The notes under the pieces were generated by a model. It was not told where the DNA came from and ran no database searches. It saw only the letters and a program-made list of their open reading frames with translations. The position numbers and the translations under genes were made by a program. Shown one piece after another: positions 44,918 through 55,618 of a stretch of 64,000 bases of DNA; within the stretch, counting starts at the first letter, position 1, and every line of letters begins with the position of its first letter. The stretch comes from Tissierella sp. Yu-01 (GTDB lineage Bacteria; Bacillota; Clostridia; Tissierellales; Tissierellaceae), in the NCBI RefSeq assembly GCF_029537395.1, contig NZ_CP120677.1, positions 2,566,566 to 2,630,565 on the forward strand. Direction: 5' to 3'.

Positions 44918-46036
44918 TTAATTTAAAACATATTCAAGTGGAGTATATTCTAAGCCAAATGAATCAGCTACGTATTTGTGAACAATTTTACCATCTATGA
45001 CATTTGCACCTTTTGCAAAGGATAGATCATTAATAAAAGCTTGCTTCCAACCATTATTGGCAAGTTTCATGACATATCCAAGTGTAACATTAGTAAGTGC
45101 CATTGTGGAGGTTTGCGGAACTGCTCCTGGTATATTTGCAACTGCGTAATGAATTATATCGTGTTTTATAAATATTGGATTTGCATGAGTAGTTGGATGA
45201 GTTATAGTCTCAACGCAACCACCTTGATCTATGGCTACATCTACTATTACAGAACCTGGTTTCATGGACTTAACAATATCTTCAGTGATCAATTTAGGTG
45301 CTTTAGCCCCAGGAATGAGTACGGCTCCTACTACTAAGTCCGCAGTTTTACATGCTTCTTTTATATTAAAATTGTTGGAGTATAAGGTTTCAATTTTACC
45401 CATAAACACTTCATTTAGGTATCGAAGTCTATCCACATTTACATCTAGTACAGATACTCTGCAACCAAGTCCTATTGCTCTTCTAATAGCGCCAGTTCCA
45501 ACAATACCTGCACCTATAACTACCACATGGGCTGGTGCAACACCAGGTACACCATCTATCAACATACCTTTGCCTCCATGTGTCTTCTCTAAGAATATAG
45601 CACCTTGTTGTACTGCCATACGACCAGCTATTTCACTCATAGGTGATAGTAAAGGTAGTGATCCGTCAGATCTTTGAACAGTTTCATAAGCTATAGCAAC
45701 TACTCCTGAGTTCATAAGCGCCTTAGTTAACTTTTCTTCACTAGCTAAGTGTAAGTAGGTAAATAAAATTAATCCTTCTCTGAAGTACTTGAATTCTGAT
45801 TCTTGAGGTTCCTTTACCTTTATTATCATATGGGATTTTTCCCATACTTCTGATGCTTCTTCAATAATTTCAGCACCATTATTTGCATATTCTTCATCTT
45901 CAAAGCTTGATCCTAAACCAGCCCCGGCTTGTATTAAGACCTTATGGCCGTTTCTTACTAAACCATCAACTCCAGCAGGTGTAATAGCAACCCTGTTTTC
46001 TTGAGACTTGATTTCCTTAGGTATACCTATTATCAT
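44918..46036 (-). CDS. ald: Alanine dehydrogenase
   Basis: A 372-residue NAD-dependent enzyme interconverting L-alanine and pyruvate plus ammonia. Key features are IGIPKEIKSQENRVAITPAG, Lys/His sites in KVKEPQ and FTYLHLA, the nucleotide-binding VVVIGAGIVGTGAIRRAIGLG, and VDVAIDQGGCVE. The ATG at 46036 has AAGGAGGAG upstream; an in-frame GTG at 46042 overlaps that site. In an amino-acid-fermenting anaerobe it can either oxidise alanine or use pyruvate as electron sink. It stands alone, divergent from a thioesterase gene. Confidence 0.97.
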   Translation of the reverse strand: MIIGIPKEIKSQENRVAITPAGVDGLVRNGHKVLIQAGAGLGSSFEDEEYANNGAEIIEEASEVWEKSHMIIKVKEPQESEFKYFREGLILFTYLHLASEEKLTKALMNSGVVAIAYETVQRSDGSLPLLSPMSEIAGRMAVQQGAIFLEKTHGGKGMLIDGVPGVAPAHVVVIGAGIVGTGAIRRAIGLGCRVSVLDVNVDRLRYLNEVFMGKIETLYSNNFNIKEACKTADLVVGAVLIPGAKAPKLITEDIVKSMKPGSVIVDVAIDQGGCVETITHPTTHANPIFIKHDIIHYAVANIPGAVPQTSTMALTNVTLGYVMKLANNGWKQAFINDLSFAKGANVIDGKIVHKYVADSFGLEYTPLEYVLN

Positions 46037-46243
46037 AGACACTCCTCCTTGAAAAAAAGATAAGTTAATTATACTATGAAAACGTTTGCTTGTGTAGTAT
46101 TTTTATATTAATTAAAAATATAACAAGGTAAAGGTAAAAAATTTCACAAGGTTTCTTTAGATAATTAAAAAATATTAAAATGGGGTATTACGTATAATAA
46201 CTACTATAATTTACTATAGAAAGAAAAGATGGGAGTGTAAGTA

Positions 46244-46663
46244 ATGGAAAAGGTAAAGGTTTCTAGATTAGTAAAGCCACAGGAACTAAATCATCACGGC
46301 ACATTATTTGCCGGAAGAATGGCAGAGTGGTTTGTTGAGAATAGTTTTATCTGTGCTGCAAAGGCAACGGGCAGGCCAGAAAATATAGTATGTGTCAATA
46401 TTCATGGTTTAACTTTCAAAACTCCAGCTAATAATGGTGATATTGTAGACATAGAAAGTATGGTAGCAAGAGTTGGTAGAACAAGTTTTACAACTTATGG
46501 TAGGATAAGTAAGAATGGTTTGGAAACTTGTGAAGGATATATAACATTTACATTTGTTGATGAAAACAATAAACCAATTCCACATAACCTTGTGCTTGAT
46601 GAGACAGATGATCCAATAGAATTAGAAATAAGAAGAAAAGCTCTAGAGCTATCGAAAAAATAA
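46244..46663 (+). CDS. Acyl-CoA thioesterase, hotdog fold (YciA/BFIT-like)
   Basis: A 139-residue single hotdog domain. The motif LNHHGTLFAGRMAEWFVENSF has the active-site Asn-His and the substrate helix, followed by INIHGLTFKTPANNGDIVDIES-type strands (only parts cited) and GRTSFTTYGRIS. It hydrolyses acyl-CoA esters; chain-length preference is unclear. The ATG follows GGGAGTG by 8 bases. A single gene. Confidence 0.88.
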   Translation: MEKVKVSRLVKPQELNHHGTLFAGRMAEWFVENSFICAAKATGRPENIVCVNIHGLTFKTPANNGDIVDIESMVARVGRTSFTTYGRISKNGLETCEGYITFTFVDENNKPIPHNLVLDETDDPIELEIRRKALELSKK

Positions 46664-46750
46664 ACTAAAAATCATAATAAATTGTTAATTAACTAACCAA
46701 TTGGTATAAATTAATAAGGCTGTAAACTACTAGATTTAGTACGAAAACAA

Positions 46751-46780
46751 TTGACTTTATAGTGAAATTCAGTATATAAT
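46751..46780 (+). promoter_or_regulatory. Promoter-like sequence with no downstream gene
   Basis: TTGACT (46751-46756) and a perfect TATAAT (46775-46780) are separated by 18 bases. On this strand only a terminator follows, about 35 bases later (46814-46842), so any transcript would be near 55 bases. Confidence 0.4.
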
Positions 46781-46813
46781 AAAACTAGAAAATATGATAT
46801 AAAAATAACACAC

Positions 46814-46842
46814 AAAAGGGGCAGGAAACTGCCCCCTTTTTA
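46814..46842. terminator. Strong bidirectional terminator
   Basis: AAAAGGGGCAG-GAAA-CTGCCCCCTTTTT, a GNRA-looped stem, ends the converging thioesterase and UPF0173 units. Confidence 0.95.
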
Positions 46843-46855
46843 TGCCTTCCATAAT

Positions 46856-47533
46856 TTAAAACTCGTAGGTTTCTCCTATAGTCATGATTTTAGTTTTACA
46901 TGTTTTATTTTTTTCTTCAAATTCCTTTGGATCTGCTTTTATTATTGGAAATGTATCATAATGCATAGGGATAGCCAGTTTGGGTTTTATGAAATCTATA
47001 GCTCTTACGGCATCTTCAATATCCATTGTAAAGTTACCACCGATTGGCACAAGAGCAACATCAATATCTTCAATTTCGAGCAATTTCATATCCAAAGTTA
47101 GTCCTGTGTCTCCTAAATGGTGAACTTTCTTATTATTGACTTTGATTACAAAACCACAGGGATTTCCTCCATCAAAGGTACCATTTCCTGTTTCGATGGC
47201 AGAACCATGTAAGGCAGGAGTTAGCTTAACTGTTCCAAAGTCAAATTTGTGTCTACCACCTATATGCATAGAATGGGTCTTTAGACCTTGGGCTTTAAGG
47301 TAATTAGATATCTCAGCGTTTGTTATTATAAGAGCGTCGTTAGCTTTAGCCAATTGTATAGTATCTCCAAGATGATCTCCATGACCATGAGTTACAAAGA
47401 TGTGGGTTAAACCAGTAATTTCATCTACATTTATATTAGACATTGAATTACCCGATATAAAAGGGTCTATGATAGCTTTAAAATTATTTTCCTCTAATAT
47501 AAATGCTGAATGTCCAAGATAAGTAATCTTCAT
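46856..47533 (-). CDS. Metal-dependent hydrolase, UPF0173 (metallo-beta-lactamase fold, YtkL-like)
   Basis: A 225-residue protein with MBL-fold metal motifs: THGHGDHLGD (HxHxDH), GNPCGFVI, HLGDTGLT (metal Asp) and PMHYDTFP (His). UPF0173 proteins are widespread and structurally known, but their substrate is not established to my knowledge. The ATG at 47533 lies 8 bases after the AAAGGAG site; the ATG at 47539 is too close to it. A single-gene unit, with an SLH gene upstream on the same strand. Confidence 0.92.
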   Translation of the reverse strand: MKITYLGHSAFILEENNFKAIIDPFISGNSMSNINVDEITGLTHIFVTHGHGDHLGDTIQLAKANDALIITNAEISNYLKAQGLKTHSMHIGGRHKFDFGTVKLTPALHGSAIETGNGTFDGGNPCGFVIKVNNKKVHHLGDTGLTLDMKLLEIEDIDVALVPIGGNFTMDIEDAVRAIDFIKPKLAIPMHYDTFPIIKADPKEFEEKNKTCKTKIMTIGETYEF

Positions 47534-47570
47534 ATACATTCTCCTTTCTTTATCCTTAAAGTATACCCAA

Positions 47571-47612
47571 AAACCCGAGATTTGAACACTTATGTTCAGT
47601 ATCTCGGGTTTA
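47571..47612 (-). terminator. Rho-independent terminator after the small SLH gene
   Basis: Arms AAACCCGAGAT and ATCTCGGGTTT enclose an inner TGAAC/GTTCA pairing. It lies just past the stop at 47615 on the minus strand. Confidence 0.88.
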
Positions 47613-47614
47613 AT

Positions 47615-48214
47615 CTATACTTTTAGATTTAATTTTTCTGCTAATGTCAGTGTACTTCCTTTGATTGTTAATCTCAACGTGTTTAATGTCATAACAGCCA
47701 TTTGGCCTCGTGTTAAGGTGGAGTTAGAGTTTAAATTCAATCCTTCCATAATTCCAAGGTTTTTTGCTAGTTCAGGTACAGTATCCCAAAGTTTGGATTC
47801 TTCTTCATAACCTAAAACTCTAAGCAAAACAGCCATAAATTGTTTAACCGTTACATTTTGATTATATCCAAATGTATTTTCATTCATGCCTATTATTAAA
47901 CCCTTATCTACTGACCATTTAATATATGGTTCGTAGTATTTATTTTTTATATCTGTAAATGTTGGTTTTAATAGGGAAGCTTTAGCTGAGTTTTCTTCCT
48001 TATATAGTCTACTTATAAGGACAACCATATCTTGTCTCTTTAGCTTATTATTAAGCATTAAGTCTCCATCTTTATTACCTATTAATACACCTAAGGCTTC
48101 GAGAGCCTCGCCAGAGGAGAGAAAAGCATCATCTGGTTCAGCATTAGCAATTATAGGAAGTATCAGGGATAAAAGCATCGAAAAGATTAACAATGCTACT
48201 ATAATTTTTTTCAC
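47615..48214 (-). CDS. Secreted S-layer-homology (SLH) protein, small
   Basis: A 199-residue protein with signal peptide (LLSLILPIIANAEP) and about three SLH-like modules: residues ~33-75, ~80-130 (FTDIKNKYYEPYIKWSVDKGLI, partly cited) and ~140-190 (TLTRGQMAVMTLNTLR). SLH modules tether proteins to pyruvylated cell-wall polymers. It has no extra effector domain, so it may be a wall-binding structural or scavenging protein. The TRAE/ITRAE-type signature is weak, so the modules are divergent. Confidence 0.85.
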   Translation of the reverse strand: MKKIIVALLIFSMLLSLILPIIANAEPDDAFLSSGEALEALGVLIGNKDGDLMLNNKLKRQDMVVLISRLYKEENSAKASLLKPTFTDIKNKYYEPYIKWSVDKGLIIGMNENTFGYNQNVTVKQFMAVLLRVLGYEEESKLWDTVPELAKNLGIMEGLNLNSNSTLTRGQMAVMTLNTLRLTIKGSTLTLAEKLNLKV

Positions 48215-48391
48215 TATATCTCTCCTTTCTTTTAAAGTTTCTTAAACAAATTGAAGGGTAAAAATGCCCTATGGATATTTGTCTATCTATTATATTATAC
48301 TATGGTTTAATAGGATATAATATTAAATTGAGATTACAAATATTTTGACATATACAATCAATTAGTATAGAATATTGTAGTTAATGATTAA

Positions 48392-50029
<1,638 letters not shown>

Positions 50030-50120
50030 TTGTCACCAAAATGTAACAACAAAAGATGTGTTTTTGTTATAGAATAGAATTAGTAGAATAATATAACAAA
50101 AAGATAAAGGGGGACTAAAT

Positions 50121-52022
50121 ATGGAATTTAGTAGGAAATTTCTAAGGGTAACTGCCTTAGTTCTAATGGTTCTTATGATAATGCCTTCCATGCCTACTTT
50201 TGCGGCAACATTTAAGGATGTACCTAGCACTCACTGGGCATATAGCTATATTGAAGAGATGGGGAAATTAGGTTTTATCAACGGTTATAACGATGGAACT
50301 TTCAAACCTAAGGGAACATTAACTTATTTGGAGACTATGCAATTATTGTCCAAGCTGTTAAATATGACGGATAGCGAAGTGAAGGCAAGTAAGGACAAAT
50401 ATAGTGGCTTAGTTGCTGAGTTGAAAGTCCCTACATGGGCACAAGAAGCGGTTATGAAATGCCTTTACAGAGGGGTAATTACGGAATCGGACTTAAGAAA
50501 AGCAGCATCTCTAGATATGATAAGAGTAGGGACTAATAAGAGAGTTGGAAGACTTGACATTAGTATTTATATGGCTAAAGCTATGGAGTTGGAAGATGAG
50601 GCAAATAGTAAACCATTTGTGTCCTTAACATTTAAGGATTTACTTTCAATCAAATCTGAGTATCATAAGCTACTTTATGTTTTAATAGAAGCTGGTGTAC
50701 TTAACGCAAACGGTACTGGTAATGGATATTTTGAACCATCATCACCACTTTTAAGAGAGCAAATGGCAAAGATGATGTCAGCGGCTTATAATTACTTACA
50801 AAAAGGTCCTCAGACACCAGGAACACCTCAAACACCAAGTGGTGATACAGAGCTTATAGTTGGGACAATATCCGCAATAAATAAGCTTGGTTCAAATACA
50901 TTTATTACTGTAAAAGCTAAATCAGGCTCGGAAGCAGCATACTTAATTGATACATCTACATCTGTAAGACTAGATGGTAAATTAACTACAGTTACAAGTC
51001 TATTTGAAGGGCAAACTGTTGAAGTAACTATCAAAAAAGGAACAAGCAACGCTATCAATGTAGAAGCTGAAACATTAGAGACTAAGATAACGGGTACCAT
51101 AAAGAGTGTGTCACCTGTTACAAATAAAATCACAGTAGAATATGAAGAGAATAAAACAACTAAAACTGCTGAATTAATTGTAGTAAATAATGCTGATATT
51201 ACATTAGATGGAACTGATGCGAGACTTATTGACTTGAACAAAGGCGATAAAGTAGTTTTAGAAATTGAAAACAATAATGTAGTGGAGATAGAAGCAACTG
51301 CAATGAGTGGTGAAATTGAAGGGGTTATTGTTGACTTAGAATCTGAGGTTGTTTCAAGAGAGACTATATATTATATTACAGTTGAAAAAACTAAAGGTAG
51401 TAAAGTTGAGTACGAATTAGATGAAGATGTAACTATCCGTAGAGATGGCAGAAGAGCTAAATTCGAAGATTTAAGACCTGGAGATGAAGTTGTTCTTGAA
51501 TTGGAATATGGGCTTGTTGTGGAAGTAGATGCTGAAGTTGTAGAAAGAAAAATTAAAGGAGTAATTTCTGCAATTTCCACAAGATTAAATAGTGGAACTG
51601 AAATTACAATAAGAAATAAAGAAACTGACAAAGAAGAATCTTATTCCTTAGCAAAAGATGCTAAAATAGAAGTAGATGAAAAGACAGGAAATATAACTAA
51701 TCTAAATGTTGGATATTATGTAGTTGCAATTATAGGTAGTGATGAGATATTAGATTTAGAAGCTGATACTCGTGGTGCAGAATCTATGATAAGAGGTACA
51801 ATTACAGATGTCAATAAAAGAAGAAGTGAAGTAGATCTTGAAGTAATTAGTTCAGACCTTAGCCAATATAGGTATGGTGATGATATTACAATTGAAATTA
51901 CCGATGATACTTATATCGCTGGTAATTATGATATTGATGATTTAAGAAAGAATTGGGAACTATTAGTATTTGGATATTTCGATGGATATAAATTAATAGT
52001 CACAGAAATAAATATAAGATAG
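50121..52022 (+). CDS. Large SLH-domain surface protein with tandem beta-type repeats
   Basis: A 633-residue secreted protein. A signal peptide ends near MPTFAA (residue ~30). Three SLH modules span about 31-235 (the first with FKDVPSTHWAYSYIEEMGKLGFINGY, cited in part). A Pro/Thr linker (QTPGTPQTPSG) follows. The remaining ~390 residues consist of about five repeats of 65-80 residues, each starting GxIxxV/I and ending with GDxVxLEIE...VVEIEAE. These look like extracellular beta domains on an S-layer-anchored stalk. Ligand or enzyme activity is not evident. It follows pyrG but has its own leader and terminator. Confidence 0.9.
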   Translation: MEFSRKFLRVTALVLMVLMIMPSMPTFAATFKDVPSTHWAYSYIEEMGKLGFINGYNDGTFKPKGTLTYLETMQLLSKLLNMTDSEVKASKDKYSGLVAELKVPTWAQEAVMKCLYRGVITESDLRKAASLDMIRVGTNKRVGRLDISIYMAKAMELEDEANSKPFVSLTFKDLLSIKSEYHKLLYVLIEAGVLNANGTGNGYFEPSSPLLREQMAKMMSAAYNYLQKGPQTPGTPQTPSGDTELIVGTISAINKLGSNTFITVKAKSGSEAAYLIDTSTSVRLDGKLTTVTSLFEGQTVEVTIKKGTSNAINVEAETLETKITGTIKSVSPVTNKITVEYEENKTTKTAELIVVNNADITLDGTDARLIDLNKGDKVVLEIENNNVVEIEATAMSGEIEGVIVDLESEVVSRETIYYITVEKTKGSKVEYELDEDVTIRRDGRRAKFEDLRPGDEVVLELEYGLVVEVDAEVVERKIKGVISAISTRLNSGTEITIRNKETDKEESYSLAKDAKIEVDEKTGNITNLNVGYYVVAIIGSDEILDLEADTRGAESMIRGTITDVNKRRSEVDLEVISSDLSQYRYGDDITIEITDDTYIAGNYDIDDLRKNWELLVFGYFDGYKLIVTEINIR

Positions 52023-52023
52023 A

Positions 52024-52051
52024 AAAAAGACCAGGGTTACCTGGTCTTTTC
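52024..52051 (+). terminator. Rho-independent terminator after the large SLH gene
   Basis: AAAAGACCAGG-GTTA-CCTGGTCTTTT, starting 2 bases after the stop codon. Confidence 0.93.
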
Positions 52052-52078
52052 TTATCTATATTTTGTGCTGTTAAATAT

Positions 52079-52218
52079 AAAATCCGAATTTCTGACAGTA
52101 ATAACGCTCACGGTTTCGGACATTTTAAACTCTAAAGTTCATTCAGATAAAAATCCTACAGCTTTCAATTCTCTGAAGGGGCATCCCAGTAGGTCATGAA
52201 AGCAGCTTAACGGATTTT
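52079..52218. repeat. Structured intergenic element (140 bp) between converging units
   Basis: AAAATCCG and CGGATTTT bound the element as inverted ends. Inside, TCCGAA/TTCGGA closes a hairpin whose loop holds AGTAATAACG (52097-52106), as at 22450-22459. Next, CCTAC (52155-52159), GCTTTC (52161-52166), GTAGG (52189-52193) and GAAAGC (52198-52203) can pair in an interleaved, pseudoknot-like order. It may be a relic of a small mobile element or a non-coding RNA. The minus strand has only short open frames. Confidence 0.5.
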
Positions 52219-52317
52219 AATCTTCATTCACTAAGAGTTTTGACAATGTCCTGCAAATGTTCGCTAATATTACTCTCAGAAATTCTCTTATTTGTTCTAA
52301 TACAATTCTGTTTAATC

Positions 52318-53622
52318 CTATTCCGTTCTTATAGCCTCTAGTGCTGATAAATTCATTGCCCTTCTTGCTGGATAATATCCTGACATAATTCCTATAAGTG
52401 CTGAGAATGCCATCGCTGCAAATACTAACCATATAGGGATTATAGAAATATCAGATTCTCCTCCGGTCCCTAGGAAATTACCCATAAAGGATGCTCCGAA
52501 GTGGTTTATTATAAATGAAAGTAGGTAGCTGAAGATAACCCCTAGTATTCCTCCGAGTAAACCTATTAAGGCAGATTCGAAAAGGAATAGTCTTTTAATG
52601 TCCTTAAGAGACGCGCCTATTACCTTCATAACACCTATCTCCTTTGTTCGTTCATAAATGCTCATGACCATTGTATTAGTTATTCCAATGGCTGCTACAA
52701 GGAGGGAGATAGCCCCAATTCCACCTAAAACTGCTTGAATGATACCAGCTGTCTGCTTCATGGATTCTAGTTGGTCATTTAAGCTATATGCTTCATGTCC
52801 CATACTTTTTATGGTTTCCTGTACATCCTGTACATTTTTCATATCATTAACTTTCACATTGATTTGTTGATATTGTGATTCTGATTGACCTCTTTGAGGC
52901 TTTGCATTTTCTGATTTTTCTTTGTCTTTTATAAGTTTTTGAACTTCCTTAATTGGCATGTATATACCATAATCTGTTTCCCAGTTTCCTTCAACCAATA
53001 CACCTACAGATTTTATTTTGTATTCTTTATAATTAGGTGTATCCCGGCCAGGTTGCTCATAACCATAATTAGGATTTAGAGTTAGGGACATCCTATCCTT
53101 CATTAAGTCAATCTTTGGTTCTCGCCAGATTCTTGCATTAGGGTCCCAGAAGTTATGTTTCATACCACCACCGAATACAACGGCTAACTCATCAGTGTTG
53201 TTTAAAAGTCTTCCTTCTACAGTTTCAAATCCAAATTCAGTCATTACATCAGGGTCGATTCCTTTTATAGGTATCTGTGCTATATAACGACCATTTATAA
53301 CTGCACCATAGGTTTCAAGAGTAGGACTTACAGCTAATACGTTAGGAATTTCCTTAAAGGAAAGAACTGCTTTATCATCCAACTTTGCCTGTTCTTGGCC
53401 TGGCATGGAAGGATCTACCCATCTTTGGTGTACATTAATGGTAGTCAAATCACCCCATTGGGAAATTTGTTCTTGAAAACCTTCGGTTAATCCAAATCCT
53501 AAGCTGAGCATTACGATAATTGAACTAGTACCGATTATTACTCCTAATACTGTTAAAAATGTTCTTAACTTTCTTCTCCACAGATTTTTTACACCCATTC
53601 GGATTAAATCTATACTACTCAT
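52318..53622 (-). CDS. ABC transporter permease, MacB/FtsX family
   Basis: A 434-residue permease with the MacB plan. An N-terminal helix preceded by MGVKNLWRRKLRTFLTVLGV is followed by an extracytoplasmic domain (about 45-275). Three C-terminal helices carry the FtsX motif YERTKEIGVMKVIGASLKD and the final YYPARRAMNLSALEAIR. It is the last gene of the ATPase / CARDB protein / permease operon and overlaps the CARDB gene by 8 bases. It probably exports a peptide, lipid or antibiotic, or transmits mechanical force. The substrate is unknown. Confidence 0.93.
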   Translation of the reverse strand: MSSIDLIRMGVKNLWRRKLRTFLTVLGVIIGTSSIIVMLSLGFGLTEGFQEQISQWGDLTTINVHQRWVDPSMPGQEQAKLDDKAVLSFKEIPNVLAVSPTLETYGAVINGRYIAQIPIKGIDPDVMTEFGFETVEGRLLNNTDELAVVFGGGMKHNFWDPNARIWREPKIDLMKDRMSLTLNPNYGYEQPGRDTPNYKEYKIKSVGVLVEGNWETDYGIYMPIKEVQKLIKDKEKSENAKPQRGQSESQYQQINVKVNDMKNVQDVQETIKSMGHEAYSLNDQLESMKQTAGIIQAVLGGIGAISLLVAAIGITNTMVMSIYERTKEIGVMKVIGASLKDIKRLFLFESALIGLLGGILGVIFSYLLSFIINHFGASFMGNFLGTGGESDISIIPIWLVFAAMAFSALIGIMSGYYPARRAMNLSALEAIRTE

Positions 53623-55618
53623 CTATTTCCATTGCCTCTAATTTTTTTAACTTTTTCTTCTTATATATTACTATACCTGCTATAACTGCTATAACAGTAA
53701 TTATACCCCCAATTATTTTACCGGTATTGGAACCTTCATTTGGCATTTCATCAATAGGTGGCATTTCACCAGGGAATTCTGGTTCCATCATATCCATTAC
53801 ATTAAGGGTAAATTCTTCTCTAACTTCCTGAATCTGACCTGTGGAGTCTTCGTAGGTAAATACAACATTACCTTTTAATTCACCAGGAGCACTTGGTATT
53901 ACATATCCTTCAAAGTATTCGCTACTTCCGCTATTAAAGTTACCAATGTAATATTGACCGTTTTCTGTTTGAAAATCTCCTTCAAGTTTAACCATCATAT
54001 TATATAAGGTTACTTTTCCTGTATTATAGAACTCTAATGATATAGGAGATGATTGTCCTACATAAGCCTCAGGGAAGAATCCTATTTCACCTATGTCTAA
54101 CTTTGATTGTTGAATTACAGGAACTCCTATAAGTTCAGTTGCTGTATATTGATTAGCTTCACTATCTTCATATTCAAAATTAGCTGTAAGCGTATAGGTT
54201 TTAGCTTGAGCATCTGGGACAGTGAACATGGTTATCTTCTTTTCAACTCTTCCTTTAGGTGGAATACTGTCTATATAGAAAGTATTTGAGCTATCCACTG
54301 GAGTAAATACGGAACCACCAGCAGAATTGCTTTCATTATCAGTTTTTTCGTCTGATGTTAGGAAAATCTTGATGTTTTTTACAGCCTTTGTACCATTTGT
54401 ATTATAGAAAGATAGGTTCATTGTGAAATTATCTCCAGCTTTAACAAGTGAAGGTTCAAAGTTGTACTTATCAATGATTAGTTTTGGAGTTGATTGATTA
54501 GCATCTTCGTCAGGAGCTTCAACAAATACTCCTACAAATTGATTTATATTATATTTTTCTCCAGGTGCAATCAAGTCATCTTCATATTCTACACTGATAT
54601 CTATTGGATAATTTCTAGTTTCTGAACTTTTAGTAGTTAGAAATTGGAATTCAACGGTCTGAATCTCACCTGGAGCTATTGAATCTATTTTTAGCTGACT
54701 AAGTGATTTTGGTACTAATCCGTTAATATCATTACTATTAGCCTTAACAATTATATTTGTAGCTTCACTTTGACCTTGGTTCTTTAGGTCGAAGCTTACA
54801 TTGACTTCTTGATTTTGATTCATTGTTCCAGTAGGGAATGTAAGATTTTCAAAGATTAGATTTGAAGTCGCATTCCTATCAGTTTCTACATTTATTGTTA
54901 TATCTTGAGTTTCTTCCATATTCTCATTGTATTTTAGCTTTAATTTAATTTGATGGCTACCTTTTTTTAATGATTTTGATGCCTCCAACTGAAATGCAGC
55001 ATAATTTTTAGAACCACCGCGAATTGATTGAATTCTTTGGGTGCTTGAACCATTGGCAAGGGATATACCGCTTTCATTCAATCCCTCTAATGATACTGTT
55101 ATATCATTTGCAGTGACGTCGCCTAAATTCTCTAATTCAATTCCAACATTAAATTTTTGTCCAGGATGAACTTCTTTTTCAGGTAGTATGTCTACTCTAG
55201 AAATACTTAGTCTAGGTGGATTACTATCTACACGAATGTAAACTGTCTCACTTTGCGTTCCTCCATCATATCTTAGAGTTATATCAACTTTGTAGGTCCC
55301 TCTTGGTGCTAGATCATCTACTTTAGCTTTAAAAGTAACCTTCTCTGAATCTCCATATTCGATATATTCGATGTATTCGCTTGAAGAATCCGTTAGATAA
55401 ACATAGTCCGGATCACTGATATCAGCTGATACTGTAATATCATAAATATCATTGTAATTAAAATTCTCAATAGTAACTGGTATTCTCACTGACTCTCCAG
55501 ATGTTGCAGTTATAGTCTTGTTGCTGGTAATAATTAATCCACCTTGTGCAAAGCTAGTAATTGGTATTATTGTAATCATCATCGTAAAAATAATTAATAT
55601 GCTTAAAGCTCGTTTCAC
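53615..55618 (-). CDS. Large surface protein with CARDB/NEW3-like Ig-type repeats and C-terminal membrane anchor
   Basis: A 667-residue protein with signal peptide (MITIIPITSFAQ) and about five Ig-like beta modules of ~110 residues. They are built around motifs such as VRIPVTIENFNYNDIYDITV, GQKFNVGIELENLGDVTAND and NQEVNVSFDLKNQGQSEATN, typical of CARDB/NEW3-type alpha-galactosidase-associated domains. A C-terminal helix (IIGGIITVIAVIAGIVIY) with a KKKKLKK stop-transfer anchors it. It overlaps both ABC genes, so it is likely an extracellular subunit of that transporter, in the place where HlyD adaptors usually stand. Confidence 0.85.
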   Translation of the reverse strand: MKRALSILIIFTMMITIIPITSFAQGGLIITSNKTITATSGESVRIPVTIENFNYNDIYDITVSADISDPDYVYLTDSSSEYIEYIEYGDSEKVTFKAKVDDLAPRGTYKVDITLRYDGGTQSETVYIRVDSNPPRLSISRVDILPEKEVHPGQKFNVGIELENLGDVTANDITVSLEGLNESGISLANGSSTQRIQSIRGGSKNYAAFQLEASKSLKKGSHQIKLKLKYNENMEETQDITINVETDRNATSNLIFENLTFPTGTMNQNQEVNVSFDLKNQGQSEATNIIVKANSNDINGLVPKSLSQLKIDSIAPGEIQTVEFQFLTTKSSETRNYPIDISVEYEDDLIAPGEKYNINQFVGVFVEAPDEDANQSTPKLIIDKYNFEPSLVKAGDNFTMNLSFYNTNGTKAVKNIKIFLTSDEKTDNESNSAGGSVFTPVDSSNTFYIDSIPPKGRVEKKITMFTVPDAQAKTYTLTANFEYEDSEANQYTATELIGVPVIQQSKLDIGEIGFFPEAYVGQSSPISLEFYNTGKVTLYNMMVKLEGDFQTENGQYYIGNFNSGSSEYFEGYVIPSAPGELKGNVVFTYEDSTGQIQEVREEFTLNVMDMMEPEFPGEMPPIDEMPNEGSNTGKIIGGIITVIAVIAGIVIYKKKKLKKLEAMEIDE

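Noticed and set aside
45231-45677. Long plus-strand frame of 148 codons
   Set aside because: It is antisense to alanine dehydrogenase. Its Pro/Thr/Ile-rich composition is typical of an opposite-strand shadow.
47592-47810. Plus-strand frame across the SLH gene
   Set aside because: It is antisense to the SLH gene and starts inside its terminator.
52217-52432. Minus-strand frame of 71 codons
   Set aside because: It overlaps the end of the MacB-like permease gene in another frame and has no recognisable features.
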